Shown here one piece after another: positions 14,074-22,238 of a DNA stretch of 27,778 nt (positions are counted from its first letter, which is position 1; the number at the start of each line of letters is the position of its first letter). The DNA is from Lachnospiraceae bacterium UBA4348. Lineage in GTDB: Bacteria > Bacillota > Clostridia > Lachnospirales > Lachnospiraceae. The stretch spans positions 38,320-66,097 of the forward strand of contig DGTA01000090.1 of the NCBI GenBank assembly GCA_002394165.1, read 5' to 3'. The position numbers and the translations under genes were made by a program. The notes beneath the pieces are model-generated. The model was not told the origin of the DNA and ran no database searches. It saw only the letters and a list, made by a program, of their open reading frames with translations.

Positions 14074-15429
14074 ATGAAGACGAATAACAGACATGAACTG
14101 ATGACGCAGACTCCGGTTCCGGAGCTGATCGTTCATCTGGCGGTCCCGACGATCATCAGCATGCTCGTGACCGGCATTTACAATACGGCGGATACGTTTT
14201 TTGTCGGGAGGATCTCGACGCAGGCGACCGCAGCGGTCGGCCTGGTGTTCTCGGTGATGGCGATCATCCAGGCGTTCGGCTTCTTCTGCGGGCACGGCTC
14301 GGGGAATTACCTGTCGAGGGCGCTGGGCGCCGGCAGGGAGAAGGAGGCGAACGAGATGGCCTCCACGGGCTTTGCGGTCGCGCTGCTGATCGGCGCCTGC
14401 CTGGCGGCGGTGGGTATTTTTAACCTGGAGCGGATCGCGCTGTGGGTGGGGGCAACGCCAACCACGCTGGAGGATACGATGACCTACATGCGGATCATCC
14501 TCCTGGGGGCGCCGTTCATGTGCGGCCAGTTCGTGATCAACAACCAGCTGCGTTTCCAGGGAAGCGCGGTCTACGCGATGATCGGCCTGATGTGCGGCGC
14601 TGTCATGAACATGTTCCTGGATCCGCTGCTGATCCTGGTATTCCATATGGGCGTGGCCGGCGCGGCGATCGCCACGGTGGCCGGGCAGATCACAAGCTTT
14701 ATCGTGCTGCTCATCGGCAGCTCAAAAGGAGAGAATATCCGCCTTAACATAAAGAACGTGCGGTTTAACCGGACCTATCTGCTGGGGATCTTAAACGGCG
14801 GCGCTCCGTCGCTGCTGCGCCAGGGGATGGCGGCGGTCGCGACGCTGCTGCTCAACACGGCGGCCGGAAACCTGGGAGGCGATGCGGCGATCGCGGGCAT
14901 GTCCATCGTGACGCGCATCCTGGCCATGACGGTCTCGGCCCTGATCGGGTTCGGACAGGGTTACCAGCCCATGTGCTCGTACAATTACGGCGCCGGCCTG
15001 AAGAGGCGGGTGAGAGAGGGGTACTTCTTCTGCGTGAAGTACGGGACCATCGTGCTTGCAGTGGTCAGCGCCCTGTGTGCAGTCTTTGCGCCTCAACTGA
15101 TCAGCCTGTTCAGGAAGGATCCGGACGTGATCGCGGTAGGCGCGTCAGCCCTGCGCTGGCAGGCGGCGGCGCTGCCGCTGATGGGGACCTCTGTCCCCTC
15201 CAACATGATGCTGCAGTCCATCGGCAAGGGCGTGAAGGCCAGCATCACTTCGGCGGCGCGGAGCGGGATCTTCTTCATACCGCTCATCCTTATCCTGCCG
15301 AGGATGTTCGGGCTCTTCGGAGTCGAGATCACACAGGCCGTCGCGGACGTCTTCGCCTTCGCGCTGACTGTGCCCATGGCGGCATCGGAACTGAAAAAGA
15401 TGAAAGTGGACGATGATCACAGGGAGTAG
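14074..15429 (+). CDS. MATE family multidrug/metabolite exporter
   Basis: A 451-residue protein with about twelve hydrophobic segments in two similar halves, the layout of MATE transporters, which export cationic or amphipathic compounds with Na+ or H+ antiport. Family motifs include VPTIISMLVTGIYNTADTFF near residue 25, GHGSGNYLSRALGAG near 70, and GFGQGYQPMCSYNYGAG near 290, resembling the MepA/NorM group. GGAAGG lies 11 bases upstream of ATG 14074. The stop is 6 bases before the response regulator gene, so exporter and regulators probably share a transcript. Substrate unknown; a role in exporting something related to the sugar locus is only inference. Confidence 0.9.
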   Translation: MKTNNRHELMTQTPVPELIVHLAVPTIISMLVTGIYNTADTFFVGRISTQATAAVGLVFSVMAIIQAFGFFCGHGSGNYLSRALGAGREKEANEMASTGFAVALLIGACLAAVGIFNLERIALWVGATPTTLEDTMTYMRIILLGAPFMCGQFVINNQLRFQGSAVYAMIGLMCGAVMNMFLDPLLILVFHMGVAGAAIATVAGQITSFIVLLIGSSKGENIRLNIKNVRFNRTYLLGILNGGAPSLLRQGMAAVATLLLNTAAGNLGGDAAIAGMSIVTRILAMTVSALIGFGQGYQPMCSYNYGAGLKRRVREGYFFCVKYGTIVLAVVSALCAVFAPQLISLFRKDPDVIAVGASALRWQAAALPLMGTSVPSNMMLQSIGKGVKASITSAARSGIFFIPLILILPRMFGLFGVEITQAVADVFAFALTVPMAASELKKMKVDDDHRE

Positions 15430-15435
15430 ACATAC

Positions 15436-17046
15436 ATGGAAAAAAAGCATCGACTGCTGATAGTGGAAGATGAGGCAAGGATCGGGGAACTGATCCGGAA
15501 GCTGATCCACTGGGATGAGCTCGGCCTCGAATGCCAGGGGATGGCCGCAAACGGACAGATCGCCTATGATACGATCTGCACCGATCAGCCCGATATCGTG
15601 ATCACGGATATACGCATGCCCAGGATCAACGGGCTGGATCTGATAGAGATGTCCAGAAAGCTCTTTCCGGACATCCGCTTTATCGTGCTCAGCGGCTACA
15701 AGGAGTTCGAGTATGCCCACCGGGCGCTGCAGTACGAGGTGGACGGCTACCTGCTCAAGCCGATCAATGAGGAGGAACTCAACGAGACGCTCCTGAAGGT
15801 GGTCGGGACCCTGAAGAAGGGAGAACTCGACAGGCTTGAACAGCAGAAGATGCGTCAGGTGGCGGACCAGGGCCGGAAACTGATCAAGAGGGACTTCCTT
15901 CTGAACATCATCGGGCAGGAGGAGGGCGATCCGGATGCGGCGATCGCGGCGGATGACGCCCCTGTGGAGCTGACCGGCGGATGTTTCCGGGGCATAGACA
16001 TCAAGCTCGACTGCGCCGATCCGGAGGACTCGAGCCGGAGGCGGGAGAGGGCGATCGTCGAGAAAGTGTCCGCGATCGTCGAACAGGGACTGGGGCAGTA
16101 TGTTGACGAGGTGCTCTGCTGTGAGAAGGAGTACCTGAACATCTACTGCCTGTTCAACTACGATGCGGCGGTCTCCCGGGAGATCCGCACATGCATCGGG
16201 ACCATCCTGTCCGAGATCACTTCCTACCTGATGAAGTATGACGACTATGAAGTCACGATCGGCATCGGCGGTGAGAAGACGGAGTTCGGACAGATCCGCT
16301 TCTCCATCCGTGAAGCTTACCAGGCGGTTATGAACCGGATCCGGATGGGGACCGGGCGCCTGATCTACCGGGAGACGCTGGGAGAACTGGCTGATTACGT
16401 GAGTCCGGTAAAAGGCGCAGCGGAGGAGCTGACCGGTTATATCGAAACCTACAGCGCCGACCAGCTCTGCGCGCTGATCGGGAAGATCCTGGACGAGTAT
16501 GCCGCGTCGGAGACGGCGGACCAGGGAGGTCTCTACGAGATCGCATCGGAGATCATCGATCTGTTTTTTGACGCAGCCGGCAGCGGGGAAGGCGAGTTTG
16601 GACAGGACCGGAAGCGGATCAGGCGAAAGTGCTGCCACTGCACTTCCCTGACCAGACTCAAAAAATGTCTGACCGGTGAGCTGCGGCAGGTCCTGGAGCT
16701 GAGCCTGGAGGCGGCAAAGAGCGAATCGGCGCGCCCGGTGAGGCTGGCCAAGGCTTATGTGGACGAGCACTATGCCGAGAAGATCGTGCTGGAGGACCTG
16801 GCGGATATCGTGGGTTTGAACGCCGTCTATTTCAGCGTGCTCTTCAAAAAAGAGACCGACATGAACTTCAGCCAGTACCTGATCTGGGTGCGCATGGAGA
16901 AGGCGAAGGAGTTGCTGCGGGGCACGAACGAGACCGTGGCGGCCATCGGTGAACAGGTGGGATACAAGGACAGCCGGTATTTTTCCCAGACCTTCACAAA
17001 GGTAGTGGGGATCAAGCCCGCGCTGTACCGCAGGATGCATTCGTGA
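15436..17046 (+). CDS. YesN-type response regulator with AraC DNA-binding domain
   Basis: The 536-residue protein has an N-terminal receiver domain (about 1-125): acidic pair E11-D12, phosphoacceptor Asp58 in VITDIRMP, and Lys108 in YLLKPI. A poorly conserved middle region (about 130-430) is normal for this family. The C-terminal 100 residues are an AraC-type double HTH (VLEDLADIVGLNAVYFSVLF, then VAAIGEQVGYKDSRYFSQTF, then GIKPALYR). Such regulators pair with YesM-like kinases and usually activate nearby sugar ABC transporters. Here the kinase follows after 16 bases and the transporter promoter lies downstream at 19569, which is the likely target. Confidence 0.93.
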   Translation: MEKKHRLLIVEDEARIGELIRKLIHWDELGLECQGMAANGQIAYDTICTDQPDIVITDIRMPRINGLDLIEMSRKLFPDIRFIVLSGYKEFEYAHRALQYEVDGYLLKPINEEELNETLLKVVGTLKKGELDRLEQQKMRQVADQGRKLIKRDFLLNIIGQEEGDPDAAIAADDAPVELTGGCFRGIDIKLDCADPEDSSRRRERAIVEKVSAIVEQGLGQYVDEVLCCEKEYLNIYCLFNYDAAVSREIRTCIGTILSEITSYLMKYDDYEVTIGIGGEKTEFGQIRFSIREAYQAVMNRIRMGTGRLIYRETLGELADYVSPVKGAAEELTGYIETYSADQLCALIGKILDEYAASETADQGGLYEIASEIIDLFFDAAGSGEGEFGQDRKRIRRKCCHCTSLTRLKKCLTGELRQVLELSLEAAKSESARPVRLAKAYVDEHYAEKIVLEDLADIVGLNAVYFSVLFKKETDMNFSQYLIWVRMEKAKELLRGTNETVAAIGEQVGYKDSRYFSQTFTKVVGIKPALYRRMHS

Positions 17047-17062
17047 CCGTAAGGAGCCAGGC

Positions 17063-18079
17063 ATGAGAATATCGGACCGGATGAAGATACTGATCATCGC
17101 ACAGATCCTGCTCTGTGCTTTGTCCGCGGCCCTGATGCTGATGGGGAAGGGGCCGGAGCGTACGGCGGTGTCCGTTGTCCTGGCCGCCGGGGAGGCCGGG
17201 CTGGTGCTGGCAGCCCTGATCGGCGTATTCCGGCCGCTCAGGCGTATGGAGCAGATCGCCCTGAGGCTGATCGATGACGAGGCACCCGAAAAAGAGAAGC
17301 TGGAGGAGGCCATCCGGGAGGAGCCGTATCTGGAGCTCCTGGACAAAGTCGTTCGCATTTACGCGGATGAGCTGACAAGGCGCAGCACCGCGGAGATCTT
17401 TGACAAGCAGACAGAGCTGACGGCGCTCCAGAGCCAGATCAATCCGCATTTTCTCTACAATACGCTCGAGACGATCCGCGGGCAGGCCCTGATCGACGGG
17501 AACACACAGATCGCCGTCATGACGGAGGCACTGGGAGCCTTCTTCCGCTACAGCATCAGCCGCAAGGGTACCCTGGTGACGCTCCGCGAGGAGCTGGACA
17601 ATATCCGCAATTACATGCTCATCCAGCAATACCGTTTCGACAACCGCTTTTCGCTCGAGATCATCGTGGATGAGGCTGACGAGGAAGCCTACGATTACCT
17701 TATCCCGAGGCTGATCATCCAGCCGGTGGTGGAGAATGCCATCTTTCACGGCATGGAGGATATGGACGAGGGCGGCGTGGTGACCATCGAGGTGATGGTG
17801 ACGGACCAGAATCTGATCCTGATGATCTCGGATAACGGCATCGGCATTCCGGAGGACGAACTGGAAGCTTTGAATGAGCAGATCCACTCGAGGGACCGGA
17901 AGCTGGAGGAACCGACGGGGGGCACTCACCGGACGGGGATCGCGCTGCCGAATATAAACCGGAGGATCCAGCTGCTGTTCGGCGATGATTACGGCGTGAA
18001 CGTGTACAGCACGCTCGGCGTGGGAACGGACGTGGAGATCATGATCCCGGCCGATTACAAGCGGGAGGAGGACGAATGA
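17063..18079 (+). CDS. YesM/LytS-type sensor histidine kinase lacking an extracellular sensor domain
   Basis: A 338-residue kinase. Two hydrophobic helices (about 8-27 and 34-56) are joined by only a few residues (GKGPERT), so the large extracellular sensor found in most YesM proteins (usually near 580 residues) is absent. The cytoplasmic part has the His_kinase motif LQSQINPHFLYNTLE with phosphoacceptor His129, then the ATP-binding domain: N box PVVENAIFHG, G1 box DNGIGIP and G2 region GIALPNINRRI. The signal must come from within the membrane or from a partner protein. The stop overlaps the start of the pseudo-ATPase gene (ATGA), which makes that protein the obvious candidate partner. Confidence 0.92.
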   Translation: MRISDRMKILIIAQILLCALSAALMLMGKGPERTAVSVVLAAGEAGLVLAALIGVFRPLRRMEQIALRLIDDEAPEKEKLEEAIREEPYLELLDKVVRIYADELTRRSTAEIFDKQTELTALQSQINPHFLYNTLETIRGQALIDGNTQIAVMTEALGAFFRYSISRKGTLVTLREELDNIRNYMLIQQYRFDNRFSLEIIVDEADEEAYDYLIPRLIIQPVVENAIFHGMEDMDEGGVVTIEVMVTDQNLILMISDNGIGIPEDELEALNEQIHSRDRKLEEPTGGTHRTGIALPNINRRIQLLFGDDYGVNVYSTLGVGTDVEIMIPADYKREEDE

Positions 18080-19518
18080 AAAGAGAAGCCCTCCGCATCA
18101 ACGACTATACGGGAACGGATCCTTACGGGACCGGGCTCAGGAGGATCAGCCTGCTTTTGCCGGAGCAGGAGTGCACCGGCTTTCTGGGACTTTCCTCCTC
18201 GGGAAAGGATCATCTGATCCATCTGCTGACAGGCAGGACGGACCCTGATTTTGAGAAGATGAAGCTGAGCATCCGGGGAGAGAGGATCCGAAGCGCGGAG
18301 AGGCTCACGGAGCTGGTGTGCCGGATGCACCCCGACAATTACCGGGTACGGGACTGGTCGGTGGCGGAATATGCCGCGCTGGTGAGGGCCGGATGGCTGC
18401 TGATGGGGAAAAACAGGCGCCGCATGAGGGAGGAGGTGCAGGCGCTGCTGGACCGTATCTGCCCGGGGATGCTGGCGGATACGCAGCTGCAGGATCTCTC
18501 CCCCTATGAAAAGAGGATGGCGGACCTGGCCAAGACCTGTCTTAAGGGGGCCGGGGTGCTGGTGATCGAGGATGACCTGGAAGACCTGCGGGCCCATGAA
18601 CAGACGGCCTTTGCCGCGCAGATGCGGCGGATCGCCCGGGAATATCATTTCACCGTGATCGTAAGCTCCCACTCGTATGAGGTCATCCGGCTGCTGTGCG
18701 ACCAGCTGATCTTTTTCAGGGACGGGCGCATCGTGCGCAAATGCCGGGCTGCGGCGGTGGCGGGCCGCGGTGAGATCGAACGGTACCTGCTCGGAGCCAA
18801 GAGCGATGCCCAGAAAAGCCTGGAGGATTACATCCGCGGACAGAGCGGGGAGGAGCCGGGGGAGGAGTATGCGCAGCCGGTCTACCGCGTGAGGGGGCTG
18901 CCTGTTTATTCCGACACGGGAAAGACACACCCGGTCGACCTGAACTTCTCGCCCGGAAGCATCACGACGCTGCTGGTGATGAACGAAGCACAGCGCATGC
19001 GCCTGTTCGATAACATATCGGGAAGGGATACCGACAGGGAGGTCTACTGCGTGATCGGGGACCGGCGCCTCTCGGCGGGAGAGTACGAGCAGTTCGTGCG
19101 CGCAAAGGTGGTCTCGATCCTGCGGCCGGGAAGCCGCGAAGAACTGTTCAGGAATATGAGCGTCTCGGAGAACCTGCTGCTGCCGTCGCTTGAGAAGATC
19201 TCCGGGGCGGACTACCTGTTTGAATCGAAAAGCCTGATCAATGCCGTGGACGACTCGCCGACACTGCCTGCGGACCGGGAAGCCATGATGGGACAGATGA
19301 ATGTGAACGACCGGATCGCGGTGGTGATGGAGCGCTGGCTGCTTTACAATCCGAAGGTGCTGGTCCTGATGGATCCGTTCGAGCGGTGCGACCTGTACGG
19401 GGTCTCCATGGTGCGCTCGTACATCCTGCGCTTTGCAAGCATCGGGGCGGCCGTGATCGTTCTGCGCGTCAGGGACGAATATATGGAGGATATCTCGGAT
19501 GAGATCATCCGTCTGTAG
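18076..19518 (+). CDS. Degenerate RbsA-like double ABC ATPase (probable pseudo-ATPase)
   Basis: A 480-residue protein with the size and two-half layout of sugar ABC ATPases such as RbsA/MglA, but with damaged motifs. In the first half Walker A reads GLSSSGKD (38-45; the S/T after GK is Asp45), the signature is LSPYE (141-145) instead of LSGGQ, and Walker B is VLVIEDD (E165, D166) instead of VLVLDEP; the switch His is kept in VSSHS. The second half has no Walker A (TTLLVMNEAQRMRLF), no LSGGN signature (MGQMNVNDRIAVVMERWLL), and LVLMDPF where DEP is expected. The frame is intact and coupled to the kinase gene, so it is a maintained protein, not a pseudogene. Likely role: regulatory partner of kinase or permease (inference). 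Confidence 0.82.
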   Translation: MKREALRINDYTGTDPYGTGLRRISLLLPEQECTGFLGLSSSGKDHLIHLLTGRTDPDFEKMKLSIRGERIRSAERLTELVCRMHPDNYRVRDWSVAEYAALVRAGWLLMGKNRRRMREEVQALLDRICPGMLADTQLQDLSPYEKRMADLAKTCLKGAGVLVIEDDLEDLRAHEQTAFAAQMRRIAREYHFTVIVSSHSYEVIRLLCDQLIFFRDGRIVRKCRAAAVAGRGEIERYLLGAKSDAQKSLEDYIRGQSGEEPGEEYAQPVYRVRGLPVYSDTGKTHPVDLNFSPGSITTLLVMNEAQRMRLFDNISGRDTDREVYCVIGDRRLSAGEYEQFVRAKVVSILRPGSREELFRNMSVSENLLLPSLEKISGADYLFESKSLINAVDDSPTLPADREAMMGQMNVNDRIAVVMERWLLYNPKVLVLMDPFERCDLYGVSMVRSYILRFASIGAAVIVLRVRDEYMEDISDEIIRL

Positions 19519-19556
19519 GGGGAGAGAATCTTCTAAAGATTCTCCCCCCTTTTCTT
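19519..19556 (+). terminator. Rho-independent terminator after the two-component operon
   Basis: GGGGAGAGAATCTT, loop CTA, AAGATTCTCCCCCC, then TTTTCTTAATT. The stem has one mismatch. It starts right at the stop codon and separates the regulator operon from the transporter operon. Confidence 0.88.
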
Positions 19557-19568
19557 AATTGTCTCACG

Positions 19569-19597
19569 TTGGCTTCCCTGGGAGCTCATTTTATACT
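19569..19597 (+). promoter_or_regulatory. Promoter of the sugar transporter operon
   Basis: TTGGCT (19569-19574), 17-base spacer, TATACT (19592-19597). The start would fall near 19604. This is the expected target of the YesN-type regulator, though no obvious direct-repeat site was picked out by eye. Confidence 0.7.
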
Positions 19598-19617
19598 GTA
19601 ATCACCATTATGTGTGT

Positions 19618-19636
19618 GGACCGGTGAGGCCGGTCC
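19618..19636 (+). other. Leader hairpin of the binding-protein mRNA
   Basis: GGACCGG, loop TGAGG, CCGGTCC: a perfect 7-bp stem about 14 bases from the predicted transcript start and well clear of the ribosome site (19646-19653). A 5' hairpin of this kind may stabilise an abundant mRNA. It has no T-run. Confidence 0.5.
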
Positions 19637-19660
19637 GGCTCAAAAAAGGAGGATGTTATT

Positions 19661-20608
19661 ATGAAGAAAAGACTGTTGGCTCTCGTTGCAGTCGCTGCAA
19701 CCATGATCGGCGGTGCTGTAAGCGCACAGGCAGCTGAAGACATGACCTTCGTTATCGTTCCCAAATGCGTGCATGCTTGGTTCGATGAGGTCAACAAGGG
19801 TGCTGTGAAGCAGGCTGAAACCCTTTCCGAGCAGCTCGGCGTCGAAGTGAAGATCGACTATCGTGCTCCGCAGAACGCAGACGTTGTTGAGCAGAACTCC
19901 ACTCTGGAGCAGGCAGCTGCCACTCATCCCGATGGCATCGCTCTTGACCCCGTTGACTATGAAGGCAGCAAGGCTGTTATCGAAGAGATCCAGGCACAGG
20001 GCATTCCTGTAATCCTGTTCGATGCTCCCAGCCCCGAAGGCTCAGGCCTTACCAGCGTAGGCAATGACTTCTCCGAGCAGGCTAAGCTCGCCGCTGACAA
20101 GCTGGCTGAGATCCTTGGCGGCAAGGGCAAAGTTGCTGTTATGCAGGGCTTCCCGTCCGCTCCGAACCATGCTGAGAGATATGAAGCTCATCTGGCAGCT
20201 CTGGCTGAGTATCCGGACATCGAAGTGATCGAAGGCGGTATCGACAATGATAACGTTGAGACAGCTCAGCAGCAGGCCGCTGCTGTTCTGGCAGCCAATC
20301 CGGATCTGGCCGGATACCTCAACTGCGACGCCTGCGGTTCCGGTGTTGCAGCTGCTATCGAGGAAGCCGGAAAAGCCGGACAGGTCAAGTTCGTCTCCAT
20401 GGACAACCTGATCGAGATCCTTGACTATGTAAAGAGCGGCACGATCACCGCTACTTCTTCCACCATCCCGCAGATGCAGGGTTCCATGGCTGTTCTTATG
20501 ATGTGGCAGGCATCCCTGGGCGTGGAGATCCCCGCCAAGGTTGATACCGGTATCGCTTACATCGACGAGACCAACATCGACGAGTGGATCGCTCTGGTTT
20601 CCGAATAA
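19661..20608 (+). CDS. Sugar ABC transporter substrate-binding protein (RbsB-like), no lipobox
   Basis: A 315-residue binding protein of the ribose/galactose-binding type (Peripla_BP_4). The signal peptide runs to about residue 24 with a type I cleavage site (SAQA then AED). Mature hallmarks: FVIVPKCVHAWFDEVNKGA, then DGIALDPVDYEGSKAVIEE, IPVILFDAPSP and SVGNDF. There is no Cys in or right after the signal, so the usual lipid anchor of Gram-positive binding proteins is missing. A perfect AAGGAGG and a strong promoter, and codons richer in T at third positions (GCT, GTT) than neighbouring genes, point to high expression. A terminator directly follows, so it is made in excess over the ATPase and permease. 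Ligand not predictable by eye. Confidence 0.92.
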   Translation: MKKRLLALVAVAATMIGGAVSAQAAEDMTFVIVPKCVHAWFDEVNKGAVKQAETLSEQLGVEVKIDYRAPQNADVVEQNSTLEQAAATHPDGIALDPVDYEGSKAVIEEIQAQGIPVILFDAPSPEGSGLTSVGNDFSEQAKLAADKLAEILGGKGKVAVMQGFPSAPNHAERYEAHLAALAEYPDIEVIEGGIDNDNVETAQQQAAAVLAANPDLAGYLNCDACGSGVAAAIEEAGKAGQVKFVSMDNLIEILDYVKSGTITATSSTIPQMQGSMAVLMMWQASLGVEIPAKVDTGIAYIDETNIDEWIALVSE

Positions 20609-20658
20609 TTGAGACAGAAAACACTTAACTGACCAGAGAGATAATGATGTAGCAGATC

Positions 20659-20706
20659 CGGGGGGCGAATGACCGATAGATTCGGGTCATCCGCCCCCCG
20701 ATTTTT
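20659..20706 (+). terminator. Intra-operon terminator after the binding-protein gene
   Basis: CGGGGGGCGAATGACC (20659-20674) pairs with GGGTCATCCGCCCCCCG (20684-20700) with one mismatch, followed by ATTTTT. It lies between the binding protein and the ATPase on the same strand with no clear new promoter, so it probably lets only part of transcription through. Confidence 0.85.
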
Positions 20707-20723
20707 AACAGGAGTGTATGCTC

Positions 20724-22202
20724 ATGAAAGTGTTAGAGGCAACCGGAATTACGAAATTATTCCCCGGTGTTGTGGCGTTGGATTCCGTAGACATTTCCTT
20801 CGAACCGGGACAGATCCATGCCATCATCGGAGAGAACGGCGCTGGCAAGAGTACGCTGATCAAGTGCCTGACCGGTGTTTATGTCCCGGAGGAAGGCTCG
20901 GTTGAGATCAACGGCCAGGATGCCCTGAAAAACAAGGAACTGTTCGACAAGATCGCTTATGTCCCCCAGGAGATCGACCTGTTCGGATATATGTCCGTGG
21001 CGGAAAATCTATTCATCCCCTACGAGAAATCCGGATTTAAGGGGATGGTCAATCAGAAGGCTCTGGAAGAGGCGGCAAGACCCCTGCTCGCGAAATTCCA
21101 GATCCCGGTAGAGCCGGACGAGCTGGTAAAGGATATTTCCGTATCCTCTCAGCAGCTGCTGCAGATCGCCCGTGCCACTGTGCATGAAGACTACGAGGTG
21201 CTGATGCTCGACGAGCCCACCACCTCTTTAACGACAAAAGATACACAGATCCTGTTCGACATTGTCAGACAGATCAAATCACAGAACAAAGCAGTTGTTT
21301 TCATCTCTCACAAGCTGGAAGAGATCTTCGCCCTGAGCGATGTGATCACGGTGTTCCGTAACGGTAAAAAGGTCGCCTACTCCGAGATCGGACAGGTGGA
21401 CATCCCGTGGGTCATCCGCCAGATGACGGGCCGTGAGGTGGACCAGAACCAGGTGTTCTGCTCCGAGAAGGTCACGGACGAGGTTTTGATGGAGGTGAAC
21501 GATCTTACGGGAGAACGCTTTACCGATGTGAGCTTCCAGCTGAAGCGCGGCGAGATCCTCGGCTTTTCCGGCCTGGTCGGAGCCGGCCGCTCCGAGCTGA
21601 TGCAGGCGATCTTAGGGTACCTGCCCGTTTATAAGGGCACGGTCAGGATCGACGGCGAGAACTGGAAGCTGGGCGATCCGACATTCTCCGTGAAGCACGG
21701 TTACATCTACCTGCCGGAGGAGCGCAAGAAACAGGGCATCCTGCCGGTGCTGTCCATCCGTGAGAATATCTCGGTGGCCGTGCTCGACCGTCTGGCTTCT
21801 GCCACCGGCATCTCCCGGAAGAAAGAAGATGAGCTGGCACAGAACGTGATCGATACCTACGATGTCAAGACGCCTGACGCCGAGAAGGAGATCCAGTTCC
21901 TCTCCGGCGGCAACCAGCAGAAGGTCATCATCGGGCGCGCCATGACCTGCGAGCCCAAGGTGCTGGTCTTTGACGAGCCCACCAAGGGCATCGACGTCGG
22001 CACCAAGGCGGAGATCTACCGCCTGATGAAGGAGCTGGCGGAGCAGAAGGGCATCGGTATTATCCTCATCTCCTCCGAGATGGATGAGATCCGCAAGTGC
22101 AGCAACCGTATCATCGCTCTCTACGACGGACGCAAGGTCGGCGAGTTCCCGGCCACCGCGGACAAGGAAGAGATCCTGAGCGCGATCATCGGTGTCGGCT
22201 GA
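20724..22202 (+). CDS. Sugar ABC transporter ATP-binding protein (RbsA/MglA type)
   Basis: An intact double ATPase of 492 residues that powers the importer. First half: Walker A IIGENGAGKSTLIK, signature region ISVSSQQLLQIARA, Walker B VLMLDEPTTSLT, switch His in VFISHK. Second half: the usual weaker Walker A GFSGLVGAGRSEL, signature FLSGGNQQKVIIGRA and Walker B VLVFDEPTKGID. The start at ATG 20724 is 9 bases from AGGAG (20710-20714); the in-frame ATG at 20718 is only 3 away. The contrast with the degenerate homologue at 18076 is striking. It works with the binding protein before it and the permease after it (36-base gap). Confidence 0.95.
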   Translation: MKVLEATGITKLFPGVVALDSVDISFEPGQIHAIIGENGAGKSTLIKCLTGVYVPEEGSVEINGQDALKNKELFDKIAYVPQEIDLFGYMSVAENLFIPYEKSGFKGMVNQKALEEAARPLLAKFQIPVEPDELVKDISVSSQQLLQIARATVHEDYEVLMLDEPTTSLTTKDTQILFDIVRQIKSQNKAVVFISHKLEEIFALSDVITVFRNGKKVAYSEIGQVDIPWVIRQMTGREVDQNQVFCSEKVTDEVLMEVNDLTGERFTDVSFQLKRGEILGFSGLVGAGRSELMQAILGYLPVYKGTVRIDGENWKLGDPTFSVKHGYIYLPEERKKQGILPVLSIRENISVAVLDRLASATGISRKKEDELAQNVIDTYDVKTPDAEKEIQFLSGGNQQKVIIGRAMTCEPKVLVFDEPTKGIDVGTKAEIYRLMKELAEQKGIGIILISSEMDEIRKCSNRIIALYDGRKVGEFPATADKEEILSAIIGVG

Positions 22203-22238
22203 TCGTACTTTCAAACTACCAAAGAGAGGTGCTTTGTT

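Noticed and set aside
15145..17358. 737-codon minus-strand open frame opposite the MATE and response-regulator genes
   Set aside because: Antisense to conserved genes with recognised motifs; low-complexity Leu/Asp/His-rich translation without family features.
18076..19518. Calling the degenerate ATPase a pseudogene
   Set aside because: The 480-codon frame is intact and coupled to the kinase gene, and core hydrophobic patterns are kept; it looks maintained for another role.
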